Shown here one piece after another: positions 28,572-38,332 of a stretch of 64,000 nt of DNA. The notes under the pieces were generated by a model. That model saw only the letters and a program-made list of their open reading frames with translations. It ran no database searches and was not told where the DNA came from. The translations under genes were made by a program, and so were the position numbers. Origin of the DNA: Ophiosphaerella korrae (lineage: Eukaryota; Ascomycota; Dothideomycetes; Pleosporales; Phaeosphaeriaceae). The DNA lies in NCBI GenBank assembly GCA_028456385.1, contig JALNQF010000116.1:1-64000 (forward strand), in the 5' to 3' direction. Positions within the stretch are counted from its first letter, which is position 1, and every line of letters starts with the position of its first letter.

Positions 28572-29065
28572 CTAGAGTGCGTTACTATACGGCCCACCCT
28601 GCGCGTTGACCTTAGCGTCCTTGTCAAGCAGCGTCCTTACTACCGTCTCGTGGCCTCTGTATAAAGCCGCTTGGAGTGCGTTGCTGTACGGCCAACCCTG
28701 CGCGTTGACCTCAGCGCCCTTGTCGAGTAGCATCCTTACTACTGTCTCGTGGCCTCTGTATGAAGCTGCCTGGAGTGCGTTGCCGTACAGCCCACCCTGC
28801 GCGTTGACCTCAGCGCCCTTGTCGAGCAGCATCCTTACTATTGCCTCGTGGCCTCCCTCTGAAGCTAGCTGGAGTGCGTTACCGTACAGCCTACCCTGCG
28901 CGTTGACCTCAGCGCCCTTGTCGAGCAGCATCCTCACTACCGCCTCGTGGCCTCCCTCTGAAGCTAGCTGGAGTGCGTTACCGTACAGCCCACCCTGCGC
29001 GTTGGGGTCGGCGCCCTTGTCGAGCAGCATCTTCACCACCGCCTCGTGGCCTCCGTATGAAGCCG
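28572..29065 (-). repeat. Five tandem 99-bp ankyrin units
   Basis: Five consecutive units of 33 codons, each with the GHE-x-VV-x-LLDK core and VNAQG-x-YGNALQ end. They are very alike at the DNA level, including third positions, which suggests recent duplication or conversion rather than old repeats held together by selection on protein alone. Differences sit at a few set positions (SYGG, SEGG, SYRG or LYRG; GLYG or GPYS). Confidence 0.9.
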
Positions 29066-30116
29066 TCTGGAGTTCTATAAGAAATCCATGTGCCATGGCG
29101 CTTGCTTGGGGACGCGCGATGCTCGAGATTGAGAGGGCAGGAGGCGGCATCTGTGGACTCCGCGCCGCGAGATATATGCCTCCGGGCGACGAGACCGAAG
29201 CCGCCGGCGAGTATACAGAGACCGTCGCGGGTGAGCCTCGCTCAGAGACCGTGTGGCATCCTACAGCAGATGGCGTGGCTCCGGTGCGTTAGCAAAGAAA
29301 GGTCGAGTCGGCCTGGCGCTGACTTACATGCCGCTGATCTGGGCTCATACAGAAAGCTCTCCGGTACGTCGTGCCGCTTCATCCACCGCTCAATCTTCTG
29401 CGGCTCTACTTGGTCGCCTCGCACCTCGAACACAAGCGAGCGCTTGTTGGTCTCGACGAGCTTTCTCTTCTGTCGCTTTCGCACGATCGCCTTCATCTCC
29501 TGCGGCTTGACGTTCTTGTCTTTGCCCCACTGGGTAACGCGCGTTCGATACTGCCGTAGCCTGCGGACGCATCTGTGTCAGCACCTCTCTGGGGGCTCTC
29601 GCTCTATCTTGCACGAAGAGGAGCGACATACTCAGCCTTGAAGCCATACTTCTCCTCGATCATCTGCCTCACTTTTGGCAAGGGCAGTTTCTGCACGATA
29701 TGCAAGTCGAGGATGCGCTTCTTGTACGGGTCCCAGTGGTCCGCGCGAAGAGTCGGCGCCTTGAGCTTTCGCGGCCGAGCTGGCAGACCCATGGGCGATG
29801 GGGGCCCCGTAGGCGTTGTAAGTGCGGACGCAGACGCAGACTCAGACTGGCTGTTACCAGCAAATCCTATGTCGAACCGCGCATGGCTAGGGTGTGCTGT
29901 GTAGAGTTTGAACGGGTGCGGGGCATGGTTCTTCATAGTTGCGGCCTGTCCGCCGGAGAGCTGTACCTGCAGGGCAAATGCGGAGATCTGGTCGACGTCA
30001 TACGATCCGTACAGTTGCTGGGTGGGAAGGGCATTGTGGTGTGCGGTATGTAAGGGCTCAAGCCGGGGTAGGTAGGCTGGCGCCAGGTCAGGCAGGCTGC
30101 GCGGCGGGAAGTCCAT
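28572..30116 (-). CDS. Clr5-domain and ankyrin-repeat protein, 3' truncated
   Basis: Three-exon model, complement(28572..29278, 29328..29560, 29632..30116), 474 aa. Both introns (49 and 71 nt) have CTAAC or CTGAC branch sites, and the joins restore a continuous family pattern. An N-terminal Pro/Ser-rich region precedes a Clr5 domain (PF14420 type): W-DPYKKRILDL, LPLPKVRQMI, then across intron 1 YRTRVTQWG-KDKNVKP, followed by the usual VRKRQ and FEVRG-VEPQKI-RWM segment. Five 33-residue ankyrin repeats form the C terminus. Clr5 proteins are thought to act in nuclear or chromatin regulation; ankyrin repeats bind partners. The final codon is TAG where all earlier repeats have CAG (NALQ), and a sixth repeat follows out of reach, so the gene was longer. 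I start at the Met of MDFPPRS; an in-frame Met 27 codons earlier (30197) is possible. A GC-rich repeat with CCAAT boxes lies in the promoter position. Confidence 0.85.
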
Positions 30117-30287
30117 CCTCAGTGGTACTCGACACAGAAGTGGCCAGTCGCCAGATATTGTAAGACATGCAAAGCAAAGAGTGCCTGCCTGGGGCAAGGA
30201 CAGGGTAAGGGGGCGCTTTATATTTCATGTTGCGATTAGAGTCAGGCTCTGAGGCTCTGAGGAGGTGTCGCAGCCACACAAACCTTT

Positions 30288-30495
30288 AGTCGTGCGCTCG
30301 ATGAAGGCGATTGGGCACAGATCAAAACTCCCATTGTCGCTCGGCTGGCGGAGCGCGCTAACGCGCTGGCGGAGCACCTGTGCGCGAGCTGTCCAAGCGT
30401 TTCACCGGCAGAGCTTTCGCCCCGCCCGCACTTGCAAAAGTATAATTCCAAAGGAGCGAGCAGCACGCGAGCCGCTCATTGGCCGGCGGGCAATA
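30288..30495 (+). repeat. GC-rich repeat, copy R1
   Basis: About 200 bp that recur in reverse complement at 32,037-32,510. Shared blocks include GATTGGGCACAG, CCATTGTCGCTCGGCTGG, CGCCCCGCCCGCACTTGC and TTGGCCGGCGGGCAAT. CCAAT-type motifs near both ends and a GC-box-like block give it the look of a promoter module or a short non-autonomous element. It lies just upstream of the Clr5/ankyrin gene, in the opposite direction to the C2H2 gene. Confidence 0.75.
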
Positions 30496-31170
30496 CTACT
30501 ATGCACTCTGAATTGAACTTTGGCATGACAACAAATCACGGACGAATGTAACCTGCCTATACTTGGGTGCCAGGGCAAAGATGCTTCAGTTCTCATGATG
30601 CTCAAGAGTCGCTTCAGCATGAGCGAGCTTGGCTGTCATCTTCAAGTGTGGTATAAGAAGAAATACAGTCTTCGACACGGACGCAATACTGACCATTTCC
30701 CGCCTCCTCCGTATCCTGTTGCCAGACGTGGTGCATGTCTCGTTTCTTTTCCCCTTCTCCTAATCAAAACTACATTGTTCTACCGGATCAAAGCAATCAC
30801 GGACGCGGGCCGAGTAGCAACATTAAAAGTAAGTGTTAGGGAATTTCGCAGATATCTCGACTTGGAACAACGACTGACGCCTGCTGCCCAGTTATGCAAC
30901 ACAACGACTCTGGCCAACTCAGTCTGCATGAAAAGCATCCTGGGCGAGTCAACGAGAGTATCAGAGGAGGTCTGTCAGTACTTACCGAGGGGTTGCTGCT
31001 GTCTGACTAACGAATGCATAGTACATCAATGGAACAATCTCAACCATAATCAAGCACATACACTAGTAGACGCAACACAAGGACAGGATGCCCTGACAGA
31101 ACACGATCAATACTCCGGACCTGGGGTGTGTCGCAACGACCAACCGTGGCCGGCAACCGATAATTGCAAC
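30496..31170. other. Intergenic, upstream of the C2H2 gene
   Basis: An open frame runs through this stretch into the first exon of the C2H2 gene (30595 onward), but its sequence before 31171 shows no family pattern. I take it as 5' untranslated or promoter sequence. No other feature is seen. Confidence 0.5.
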
Positions 31171-31777
31171 ATGGATTCAATTGTTCCCTATCGGTTTCCA
31201 TCGCCATACGATGCGATGAGCAACTCCATAAACATACCTTGCTGGACAGCGAATGAGTACATATTCAGGAAAGTACCAATGGTGATTACAACATTGTTTC
31301 CCAGCTAACATATCTCACAGCCAATTCTCCTCAACATCTTCGACTCCTGCCCTCTTTCAACCCGATCCTATGACTATGCAAGACACGTCGCTTCCCGGTA
31401 TCAGCATCCACCCCCTCACCTCGCGCCTCGTCGATCATCGCTCTTCAGATGATACAATGTACACGGCGGAGCAGGGACAAGGCCAAGCTTCCAGCGCTGT
31501 AATCGCAATGACTGAGACCGAAGATGCCGTTGCGAGAATCGGCTCCGTACTTAGCAATGGCAAGTTTGTGTGTGACACTGAAGGATGCAGAGGCCAGACC
31601 TTCGCGCGTCAGGCTGAGCTTAGACGACACCACACAACACTTCATGCCAGCAACAAACCGAACTTCTGGTGTCACGTTTCAAGTTGTCGACGAAGCATGA
31701 GCGGAGAGGGCGAAGCTTTCCACAGGAAGGATAAGTTGGTGGCGCATGTCCGAAGCATGCACTCTGATGTACAATAA
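31171..31777 (+). CDS. Small C2H2 zinc-finger protein
   Basis: Two-exon model, join(31171..31256, 31321..31777), 180 aa. The 64-nt intron has a GTACAT donor, an AGCTAAC branch site and a CTCACAG acceptor. The join keeps frame and gives a Ser/Thr/Pro-rich stretch leading into the longer open frame. Two fingers occupy the C-terminal third: C-x4-C-x12-H-x4-H (from FVCDTEGC to TTLH), then a second one with a long inter-Cys to His loop (WCHVSSC to VRSMH). Such small fungal proteins are likely DNA-binding nuclear factors, but targets cannot be read from sequence. If the intron is wrong, an ATG at 31370 would give 135 aa with both fingers. The gene sits between inverted copies of a GC-rich repeat. 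Confidence 0.78.
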
Positions 31778-32036
31778 GGGTATCCATGATAGGTTCCTGT
31801 GTCCAACAGTGAGAGGAGCTGATAGGAGTAGCGTTCAAGAGAAGTCTTTCTAAGTCGGTCGTTGAATCGCGAAAATTTCAAAGCGTAACTATTCATATTC
31901 AGCGTTAGCCCATCGTCTCTCGTCTTTGATAGCTAAAAAGCTCGAATGGGTCCCCTAAAAGCTGAAGCCTGTCGGCGGGGTTCACTCGACACGTCGAATG
32001 TGCATTCGTGCTCCGACCAGCGACGCCTCAGTAGCT

Positions 32037-32510
32037 GTAGGATTGCCCGCTGGCCAATGACAGGCTGACCTTTGGAATTGTACTTTTGCAAGTGCGGGCG
32101 GGGCGGAGGCTAACGCTTGGACGGCTCGCGCACAGGCGCTCCGCCAGCGCCACGCTGCCACGCGGGTGAAAAAGCCGCACACCCAAAGTCCGTTTTAGGT
32201 GAGAACAACTAGACCTCCTGGAGTCCTTACTTAGCTTCGCGACCTCTCATCACAACAATAAAAAGATAATAAAGTCGAAATTTCTGATATCAAGTATCTC
32301 TAGGATATTGGCTCTCTTCCTATTAAAAAATAAAATTTATTTTATCTACATCGAGAGCATAAGAAAGCGAGCAGAGAGGTCACCTTTTGGGTGTGCGGCT
32401 TTTTTTTTTTTTCACCCCCGTGGCTGCGTCCTGACAGCGTTAGCGCGCTCCGCCAGCCGAGCGACAATGGGAATTTTGACCTGTGCCCAATCGCCCCCAT
32501 CCACGCACGC
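32037..32510 (-). repeat. GC-rich repeat, copy R2, interrupted
   Basis: Matches R1 (30,288-30,495) in the opposite orientation, but is split by a 286-bp insertion at 32,151-32,436. On removing the insertion, the order of shared blocks is the same as in R1. R1 and R2 flank the C2H2 gene as an inverted pair. Confidence 0.75.
32151..32436. mobile_element. MITE-like insertion in R2
   Basis: A 286-bp block absent from R1. Its ends are imperfect inverted repeats of about 35 bp sharing GCTGCCACG-like, GGGTGAAAAA and GCCGCACACCC blocks. The A run is 5 long on one arm and 13 on the other. The inside is AT-rich and has no coding potential. A target duplication, if any, is no longer than 2 bp (GC). The transposon superfamily is not clear. 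Confidence 0.65.
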
Positions 32511-32764
32511 CACAAGAGGACACTGAATGCGTGCACGTTCGGAATTTTCCCAAGTGTAGGGTCTTGCCATGCATGGCCACCATCATAGCTCTGCGCTCAC
32601 CCCTCACGAACATGAACAATCCAAAAGTCCTCACAACCGTCAGAGATCGAACCGAAGCACCTCTCTATGGCCCTAGAAATTGCAGCGCTTATATAAGGAG
32701 CTGTTGGTTGTTTGACCATACGACAGCTATATCACCAAAATATGCAGAGCCTTTCCACCTTCTT

Positions 32765-33028
32765 ATGCGCTTGCAACGGCAGCGTTTTGCCAGTAACGCT
32801 CAGTTAAACCCACTTGCCGAAGCGCCCGCCGCTCTCTATCCCAACTTGTATCCTTCGCATCACATTGTATTCCCCTTCAACGAGCCAAGACTAGAGCTCG
32901 CTGCAGCTTGGTCCAGGAATCGGCGCCGGTGGACTCAAGAAGCATGGGGACGTGTTGGGCCTAATCGGATCTTTTGTTCGGTCAGTAGAGAGAACAACAG
33001 CAGGCGTCGGAGCTCGAGGGCGTCGTAA
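32765..33028 (+). CDS. Hypothetical ORF, 87 aa (doubtful)
   Basis: An open frame that continues upstream of this Met to 32483, with a TATA-like sequence (CTTATATAAGG) about 70 bp before the Met. The product is Arg-rich at its C terminus, with no motif I recognise. No intron or neighbour supports it. It could equally be chance, or a scrap of a larger decayed gene. Confidence 0.2.
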   Translation: MRLQRQRFASNAQLNPLAEAPAALYPNLYPSHHIVFPFNEPRLELAAAWSRNRRRWTQEAWGRVGPNRIFCSVSRENNSRRRSSRAS

Positions 33029-34251
33029 GAGGTATCGCTGTACGTTAGACTGCATCTCAAAGTATATAAGATCGCCGTGTCAAAGATCGTTTTGACGCTA
33101 GAAGCACGTTAGCTAACTAAACAAATCGCGTCCCGCAGCGTGCACAGGGCCAATAATGACTTCCTAGTATCAGAGGGAGGTTGTGAGGGTAGGGTAAGGT
33201 CATTCTACCAAAAAACCGGAGCAAAAAGGGCTTAAGGTTGGCGCTGTAGGGAGGGAAGCATATTATACCACGACACAAGGCGCAGTAAAAATCTGGCGCA
33301 GAGGCGGCTAATGCGAACGTAATTTTGGATTAGGAGACATCATAGACATTTAGAATTAGCTACAGCTAATTATTTGCGTAGAATTATAGCAGCATTCGTT
33401 GTGCGCATGAGCTTTCGAGTTGCCAAAAGTCAAAGTACCCTTTATTTGTCTCGCCACACAGTTGTGTCTCGCTACGCAGTGAGGGACGTTAGCGGTGGAA
33501 TATATTATTCAGTAAGCAGACTTTACCCACGATAAGCTCTTTGTCTTCGATTATGACGCAATTACTAACGTTGTATAGCTGCCTGAAGAAAACCAATTGG
33601 CAACTCGTTATAAACTCTGTGACAGTGTCCCTAAGTGCGAATGGTAGACCAGCAACAGTTTTCCTATATTGGTGCAAGGTAGGAGGTTAAATTTTTGACA
33701 GAAAAGGCAGCTAGGATACTTAGCTATCCTTCAAATCGACGAGGTTAACTCTTTCGTGCATCTTAGGTGTCTCTTATAAGAGTTTTAGTTTTTTTTTTTA
33801 GAATATCTCTGCAATCCTAGTAATCGCTGTATTGCCTGCTGTAGACTTTGGTTTCTCGGCCTGTGTTTTACATTGTATCCAAAAGTCTTCAGCTCGACCT
33901 AACCTTCCTTCGAAAAAGTGGTTTTTCAAAAGGTCCATGGTCTCAGACCATTCCCCAAGCTTTTTTATTTTCCTTCCCTTTACTATTCTTATAGCATGCA
34001 TTATAAAGATAAATTTTATAACGTCTTCTGCTAGGAACATAGCGGACACAGGTATAGTAACCAAGACCACTTTCTTGAGTATCGAGTATAACTATGACTA
34101 TACTAAGATATATATCCTATTACTAACAATTAATTCTTAGAAACGATAGTTAGCCCTGAATATCGTTACCGCTCTAGGATAGGCCCTAGGCCGTGACAAT
34201 AACCCTGGATTGGAGTTGCTACCGTCCTATTTTCCAGATAATACATGCACA
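33029..34251. other. Intergenic, no supported gene
   Basis: Mixed composition with short open frames on both strands. The longest are 90 aa (33798-34070, minus) and 62 aa (33489-33677, minus); neither shows a family pattern. A 10-T run lies near 33,790. Probably decayed sequence plus the upstream region of the dead regulator gene. Confidence 0.4.
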
Positions 34252-36705
34252 ATGCCCCGTCCGAAAGTCTCAGCAGATTTGCGCCAACGAGCCGCAAAGG
34301 CATGCTTATACTATCAGGCTTCGAAGGGCAAATAGGACGGGCAGAAGCCCCGTGCGCCATGCGTAAAAAGAGGCCGCTCGTCTGCATGCGCTTATTCAGC
34401 GCACGAGAGGTCTTACGGGGTTCATCAGCGTCGCACGGAGAGGGCCAGGCGCGTTACACCCGCGCAGCAACAACCTTCAATGGAGCCTTCTGTAGATGAG
34501 GAAGTTACGCATCCGACGCTATTGTGCCAATCTAAGCCAATGCCTACATCGTCTCAAGATATCACCATTCCTGAGATTGCAGGACCTACGCACGGCAACA
34601 AGGGCAGACTAAGCGAGTTGCACGACCACAAGAAAGATGTCACCCTAGATTCATTCTTTCATACTAAGCCACGCAACCAGTTTACTTAGGTAATCGTACG
34701 GCTCTTTCTTTCCTGCAGAACATACAGGAATTAATTTTAGATAAAATTAGGCCCTAGAATGCTTTAGCAGACATCTTAAATATCTCCAGGACGAGGAAAT
34801 AGGACATAAAGACCATTTTCCTATCAAAGATAATGTCGGAAGAGATGCCCATAAGCTAGCAGAGCCATTAGATGTCTTCTTCACTTCAATACTTAATTTC
34901 CTTTTTTCCTATACTCATCTCATTTGCGTTCCTACTCTCGATGCAGATTTTAGTACGCAGACTTCTAGGATACTAGATATCTTCGACCGTCCATACACAC
35001 AGAATTTTCTGCAAGAATGTTTTAAGCATAAAGATGATTTCGAAGTCGCTCGCAAAGCAGTGCTCTTCTTAACATTCGCGATTAGCGCGTAAGGACAAAG
35101 TAGAGGGGCAGAAGATCGTCACTGCGCTCAATATTTCTTTCGCCGTAGCCAGGAAATTGCTCTCCTCGAGCTCACTAACGAACCACATCTTAAGACCGTC
35201 CATGCATTCATCCTCATCTCTATCTATCTACTAGCTTCGTCTAAGCAAAATACAGCCCACCTAATTCTCTAAATCGCAATACCTACAGCTAAATCACTCT
35301 GTATCCATTAGTTCAAGCTAAGCCACAAGTCTCAAGGCGCTGAGAGCCGAGCAAGGCAGTTCAAATCGCGGCAATTTGAGGCTGCAGTTGACTTACTAAA
35401 ATACCATGCTAACTTAAAGTCTAGGATCGGAACTTAGAGATTATTGTGTTATCACGACCTTTCCTCTGTGCCATAATGGGCCGTTCACCCGCAACGATTT
35501 TTACAGATTCAGTACCATCTAAACAACAAGAGTTGCCTCCATCTCCTCCAGACTTAAACTCCGGTCAGCATGTTGCATTACTTGAGTCCGCGCGTGCGTT
35601 CGCAATCATACAACAAATTATAACTGAAATATATACTAAAAGGTCTGTTTCACTAGGGCTACTCCATTTCTCGCTCAGGAGTTGCGGACCACGAGCAAAT
35701 GGCCTTCCATCTAAGTTGCGTACTGTCGCCGTATCAAGCCTTCTAAATAGACAGCGCATTCTTCGAGACTCTACTACAGCGTGCAATTACCATTTTAGTA
35801 TAGTAGTCTTGTGTCGACCTTTTCTTGTGACCAGCATTCGTTCCAGGCTAAGTTAGGCAAGATATACTACACCAGCTAGCCTAGGCACTATCAGATCTAA
35901 CGGCTAGGAGCTACACAGCAACGTGCCGCAAGGAGCATTGGCCTCAGTCGAATCGGCGACACACACCATACGACTAATCAACGATTTGTTGAGGGCACAT
36001 ATACTTTATAACACTATGCCTCTAACAATGTAAGACGTCTCTTTCTACTTTCCACACGTTATTGCACATACAAATATTAACTAAGATAGTGCTAGGGTCT
36101 TCGTATCTGCTCTAACTGTATGTTCCGCATGCTTCGACTGTATTGGCAATCAGGCTAACACAGAAGATGCGATGCAAAAAGCAGATAAAATTCTAACATA
36201 TTTTGCCAAGCATAGAAGACAAGGGTTGCATTATCAATCCACCCTCGGAAAGCTCTCGAAGGAAGCGGTGGATTACTTGCGAAGTGTCCAGGAGCAGGAG
36301 CGCAATTCTCGCTGCATCGCAATGCCAGAATTGCCCAAAGTAAATATTCAAAGTGCGCAACACCCGTATTATGCGAACAGAATGAATAAGATAGGCTTAA
36401 AAGCTGATTTTCAGTCAGGGTTCAACCGAACGAAAACATTCTCTGCCGCAAACACCTCTGAGCTCGGAGCTCAGGGGCCTTATCTGTCCGCAAACAAAGG
36501 CAGAGTAGTTACTAACAATGCTCAAATCCCAGATGTAGGGTCAAGCAGTACATCCCCTACACTTAAAAGCATTACTTTAGCAGAAACGGCCTACTATTTC
36601 GACAACTACATTGAAACAGCCAAACTCAACAGACAAAACATTGACAACTATAGAAACGATACTAGTAATCTTTACAATGTTGAAGGATTTTGGGGCTTTA
36701 ATTAG
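34252..36705 (+). pseudogene. Zn2Cys6 transcription factor, degraded
   Basis: A clear but broken fungal-specific regulator. From the ATG, a frame gives basic residues then a Zn2Cys6 cluster (about 34,303-34,420): ACLYY-ASKGK-stop-DG, then APCVKRGRSSACAY. The second Cys is Tyr (TAT at 34,312) and the third Cys position is a TAG (34,333). Downstream, frames at about 34,900-35,340 show the fungal_trans (PF04082) pattern, for example HCAQYFFRRSQEIALLELTN and HLKTVHAFILISIYLLASS, with further stops and frame changes. Later pieces (about 35,770-36,070) and an open C-terminal 177 codons from 36,172 (KILTYFAKH, LGKLSKEAVDYLR) complete the length, about 2.4 kb. Many lesions are C to T or G to A. It would have bound DNA and controlled nearby metabolic genes, but it cannot work now. 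Confidence 0.82.
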
Positions 36706-37353
36706 ATAGGAATAGAGAATGCTAGGAGTCTTTGGAATCTCGATTGCACTACAAAACGCTTAGACGGCATTTGGGATCTTAGTTGGAGTGGGTCACTTCT
36801 ATAACCATAATCTGCGGGGGAGCTTGCAATCGGCAGCAATATGAATAGTCCGTTACTGCTAGGAAGCTACTAGTCTGTTCATGAATTTAGATTAGTATAC
36901 AATATTGACACATTATATTAGAAGCCTTAGAAGTCCGTGAATCTCCAGATTCAAGGGTTCAATCGAGTGCTTATCGCGAACTGCTAGTACGCCCCTCGGA
37001 TACATACGGAACCTGATACTGAATCGGATACGTACCGGATACGTACCACCAGCTGTAGTATGCGGGCACACCAGGTATGTTTCAGCTACCCTCGTGTGAC
37101 TGTGCCACATTATATAGACCATATACTGTGTTTGTGGTGGTAAAAATTACGTATCGCCGATATTGCCCTCGATCTCGAGTTCGTGTAAGAGCCGAATTTG
37201 CAACAAGCTTGAGAAACACTTTATGAGTACTTGTTGAAGCTAAGCAATCGTTTGGGAATGCAATGAATTGCCCTAATGTAGACTCTCTCATTTTCAGCGC
37301 ATTGAGATTAATAGAAAGTCTTCGAAGACCTAGACAATGCTCAGTCATCAAAC
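36706..37353. other. Intergenic with short direct repeats
   Basis: No gene is seen. At about 36,995-37,050 the motif CGGATACGTACC or close variants occurs three to four times in a row. The rest is unremarkable spacer between two dead genes. Confidence 0.5.
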
Positions 37354-37931
37354 ATGGCGCAGAACAAGGTCGGCGCGTCGCCATTAATAGACATCGAAAA
37401 TTAGCCTCCTACGCAAGATTTCGTGAAGAGATGCCGCGAGCCCTTCGAGAAGTTGAAAGACCTGTAGAGCTTCTTCTCTTCTAGAACAGTATAGGAAGAT
37501 GAGCTGACGGAAAGACAAGACTCCTAGAAAGGATCTTGAGGTGTACCTAAACCGAGAGTATGGACCTAGCAACCGTTACTACGAGGGCTTCTGCGAGTAT
37601 ATCAAGAAAGGTCTGAGAGAGGGGTGGGTCGCTAATACAGAACTTGATGGGCCCAGATACTGTCGCTCACGAGCTATAGCCCCATCAGAAAACACCCACC
37701 AAATCAGCATTCCATCCGTACGGTGAAATTAATTGTATTGTACAACTCAATAGGACTGCAGAGCTGAAGGGTACGCAAGGCTAGCAGGGAGCAGGTTGGA
37801 CGTGTCCAGGACCAGGCACGCATCACTATCCTGAGGTTAGAGGCGGAGCATTAGTCTCACTCTTTTTCCTTCCCGCTGGTCGAATTAGCTATCAAGCAGC
37901 TCCAGATGTGCCACAACCACATTGCGTCTGA
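37354..37931 (+). pseudogene. 4-hydroxylaminobenzoate lyase-like (DUF4863) cupin, degraded
   Basis: The frame starts MAQNKVGASP and soon meets TAG codons at former Gln positions. After a frame change near 37,535 it reads YLNREYGPSNRYYEGF and KKGLREGWVANTELDGPRY. A deletion with a frame change near 37,715 leads to HPYGEINCIVQLN, a TAG in place of Trp, then QGAGWTCPGPGTHHYPEVRG and ALVSLFFLPAGRISYQ, with a stop at 37,929. The second half matches what I know of the small cupin-like family of PnbB and DUF4863, which turns 4-hydroxylaminobenzoate into protocatechuate in bacteria. What the fungal members do is less certain. At least two frame changes and several stops make it non-functional. It lies tail-to-tail with the monooxygenase gene. 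Confidence 0.65.
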
Positions 37932-38332
37932 GGTTGAACAAATACAAAATTGGTATACTTGATCAATGTACTGTTGTAAACATCGTTCTTCAACGTGTAT
38001 ACTGAGTTGTGTTGCATATATGCATCTCTATAGTTACAAATGACACTTTGCTAAATCCTATTGAATTGTGTGTCCCGTGTGAATGTCTAGAGTTTCTCTG
38101 ATGCTCTAAAATCTGATTCAATCAACGGCAATGCTTAATTTCGAACCAAGGCTAGGTGGGTCTATAGCCAACGAGCACGTTTTTCTTGCAACCGCAGTTC
38201 TTGTTCATCTTCACTCGATTTTTCAAATCAATGGATACTATAATCAGTAAGGATGCAGATGGTTTTCACCGTTATAGTTCAAACAAAGCACTCTATTTTG
38301 ACAAATGCAGCATTAAGTAAACAGCAATATAT
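37932..38332. other. Spacer between convergent genes
   Basis: About 400 bp between the end of the dead lyase-like gene and the stop of the monooxygenase gene. AT-rich, as expected of 3' flanks. No other feature seen. Confidence 0.5.

Noticed and set aside
28606..29292. Plus-strand 228-aa open frame with Ser/Leu repeats
   Set aside because: It is the complement of the ankyrin repeats; the minus strand has the ankyrin pattern, and splicing links it to a Clr5 domain.
30595..31308. 237-aa plus-strand frame as a separate gene
   Set aside because: Only its last part, from 31171, fits as exon 1 of the C2H2 gene; the remainder has no family pattern.
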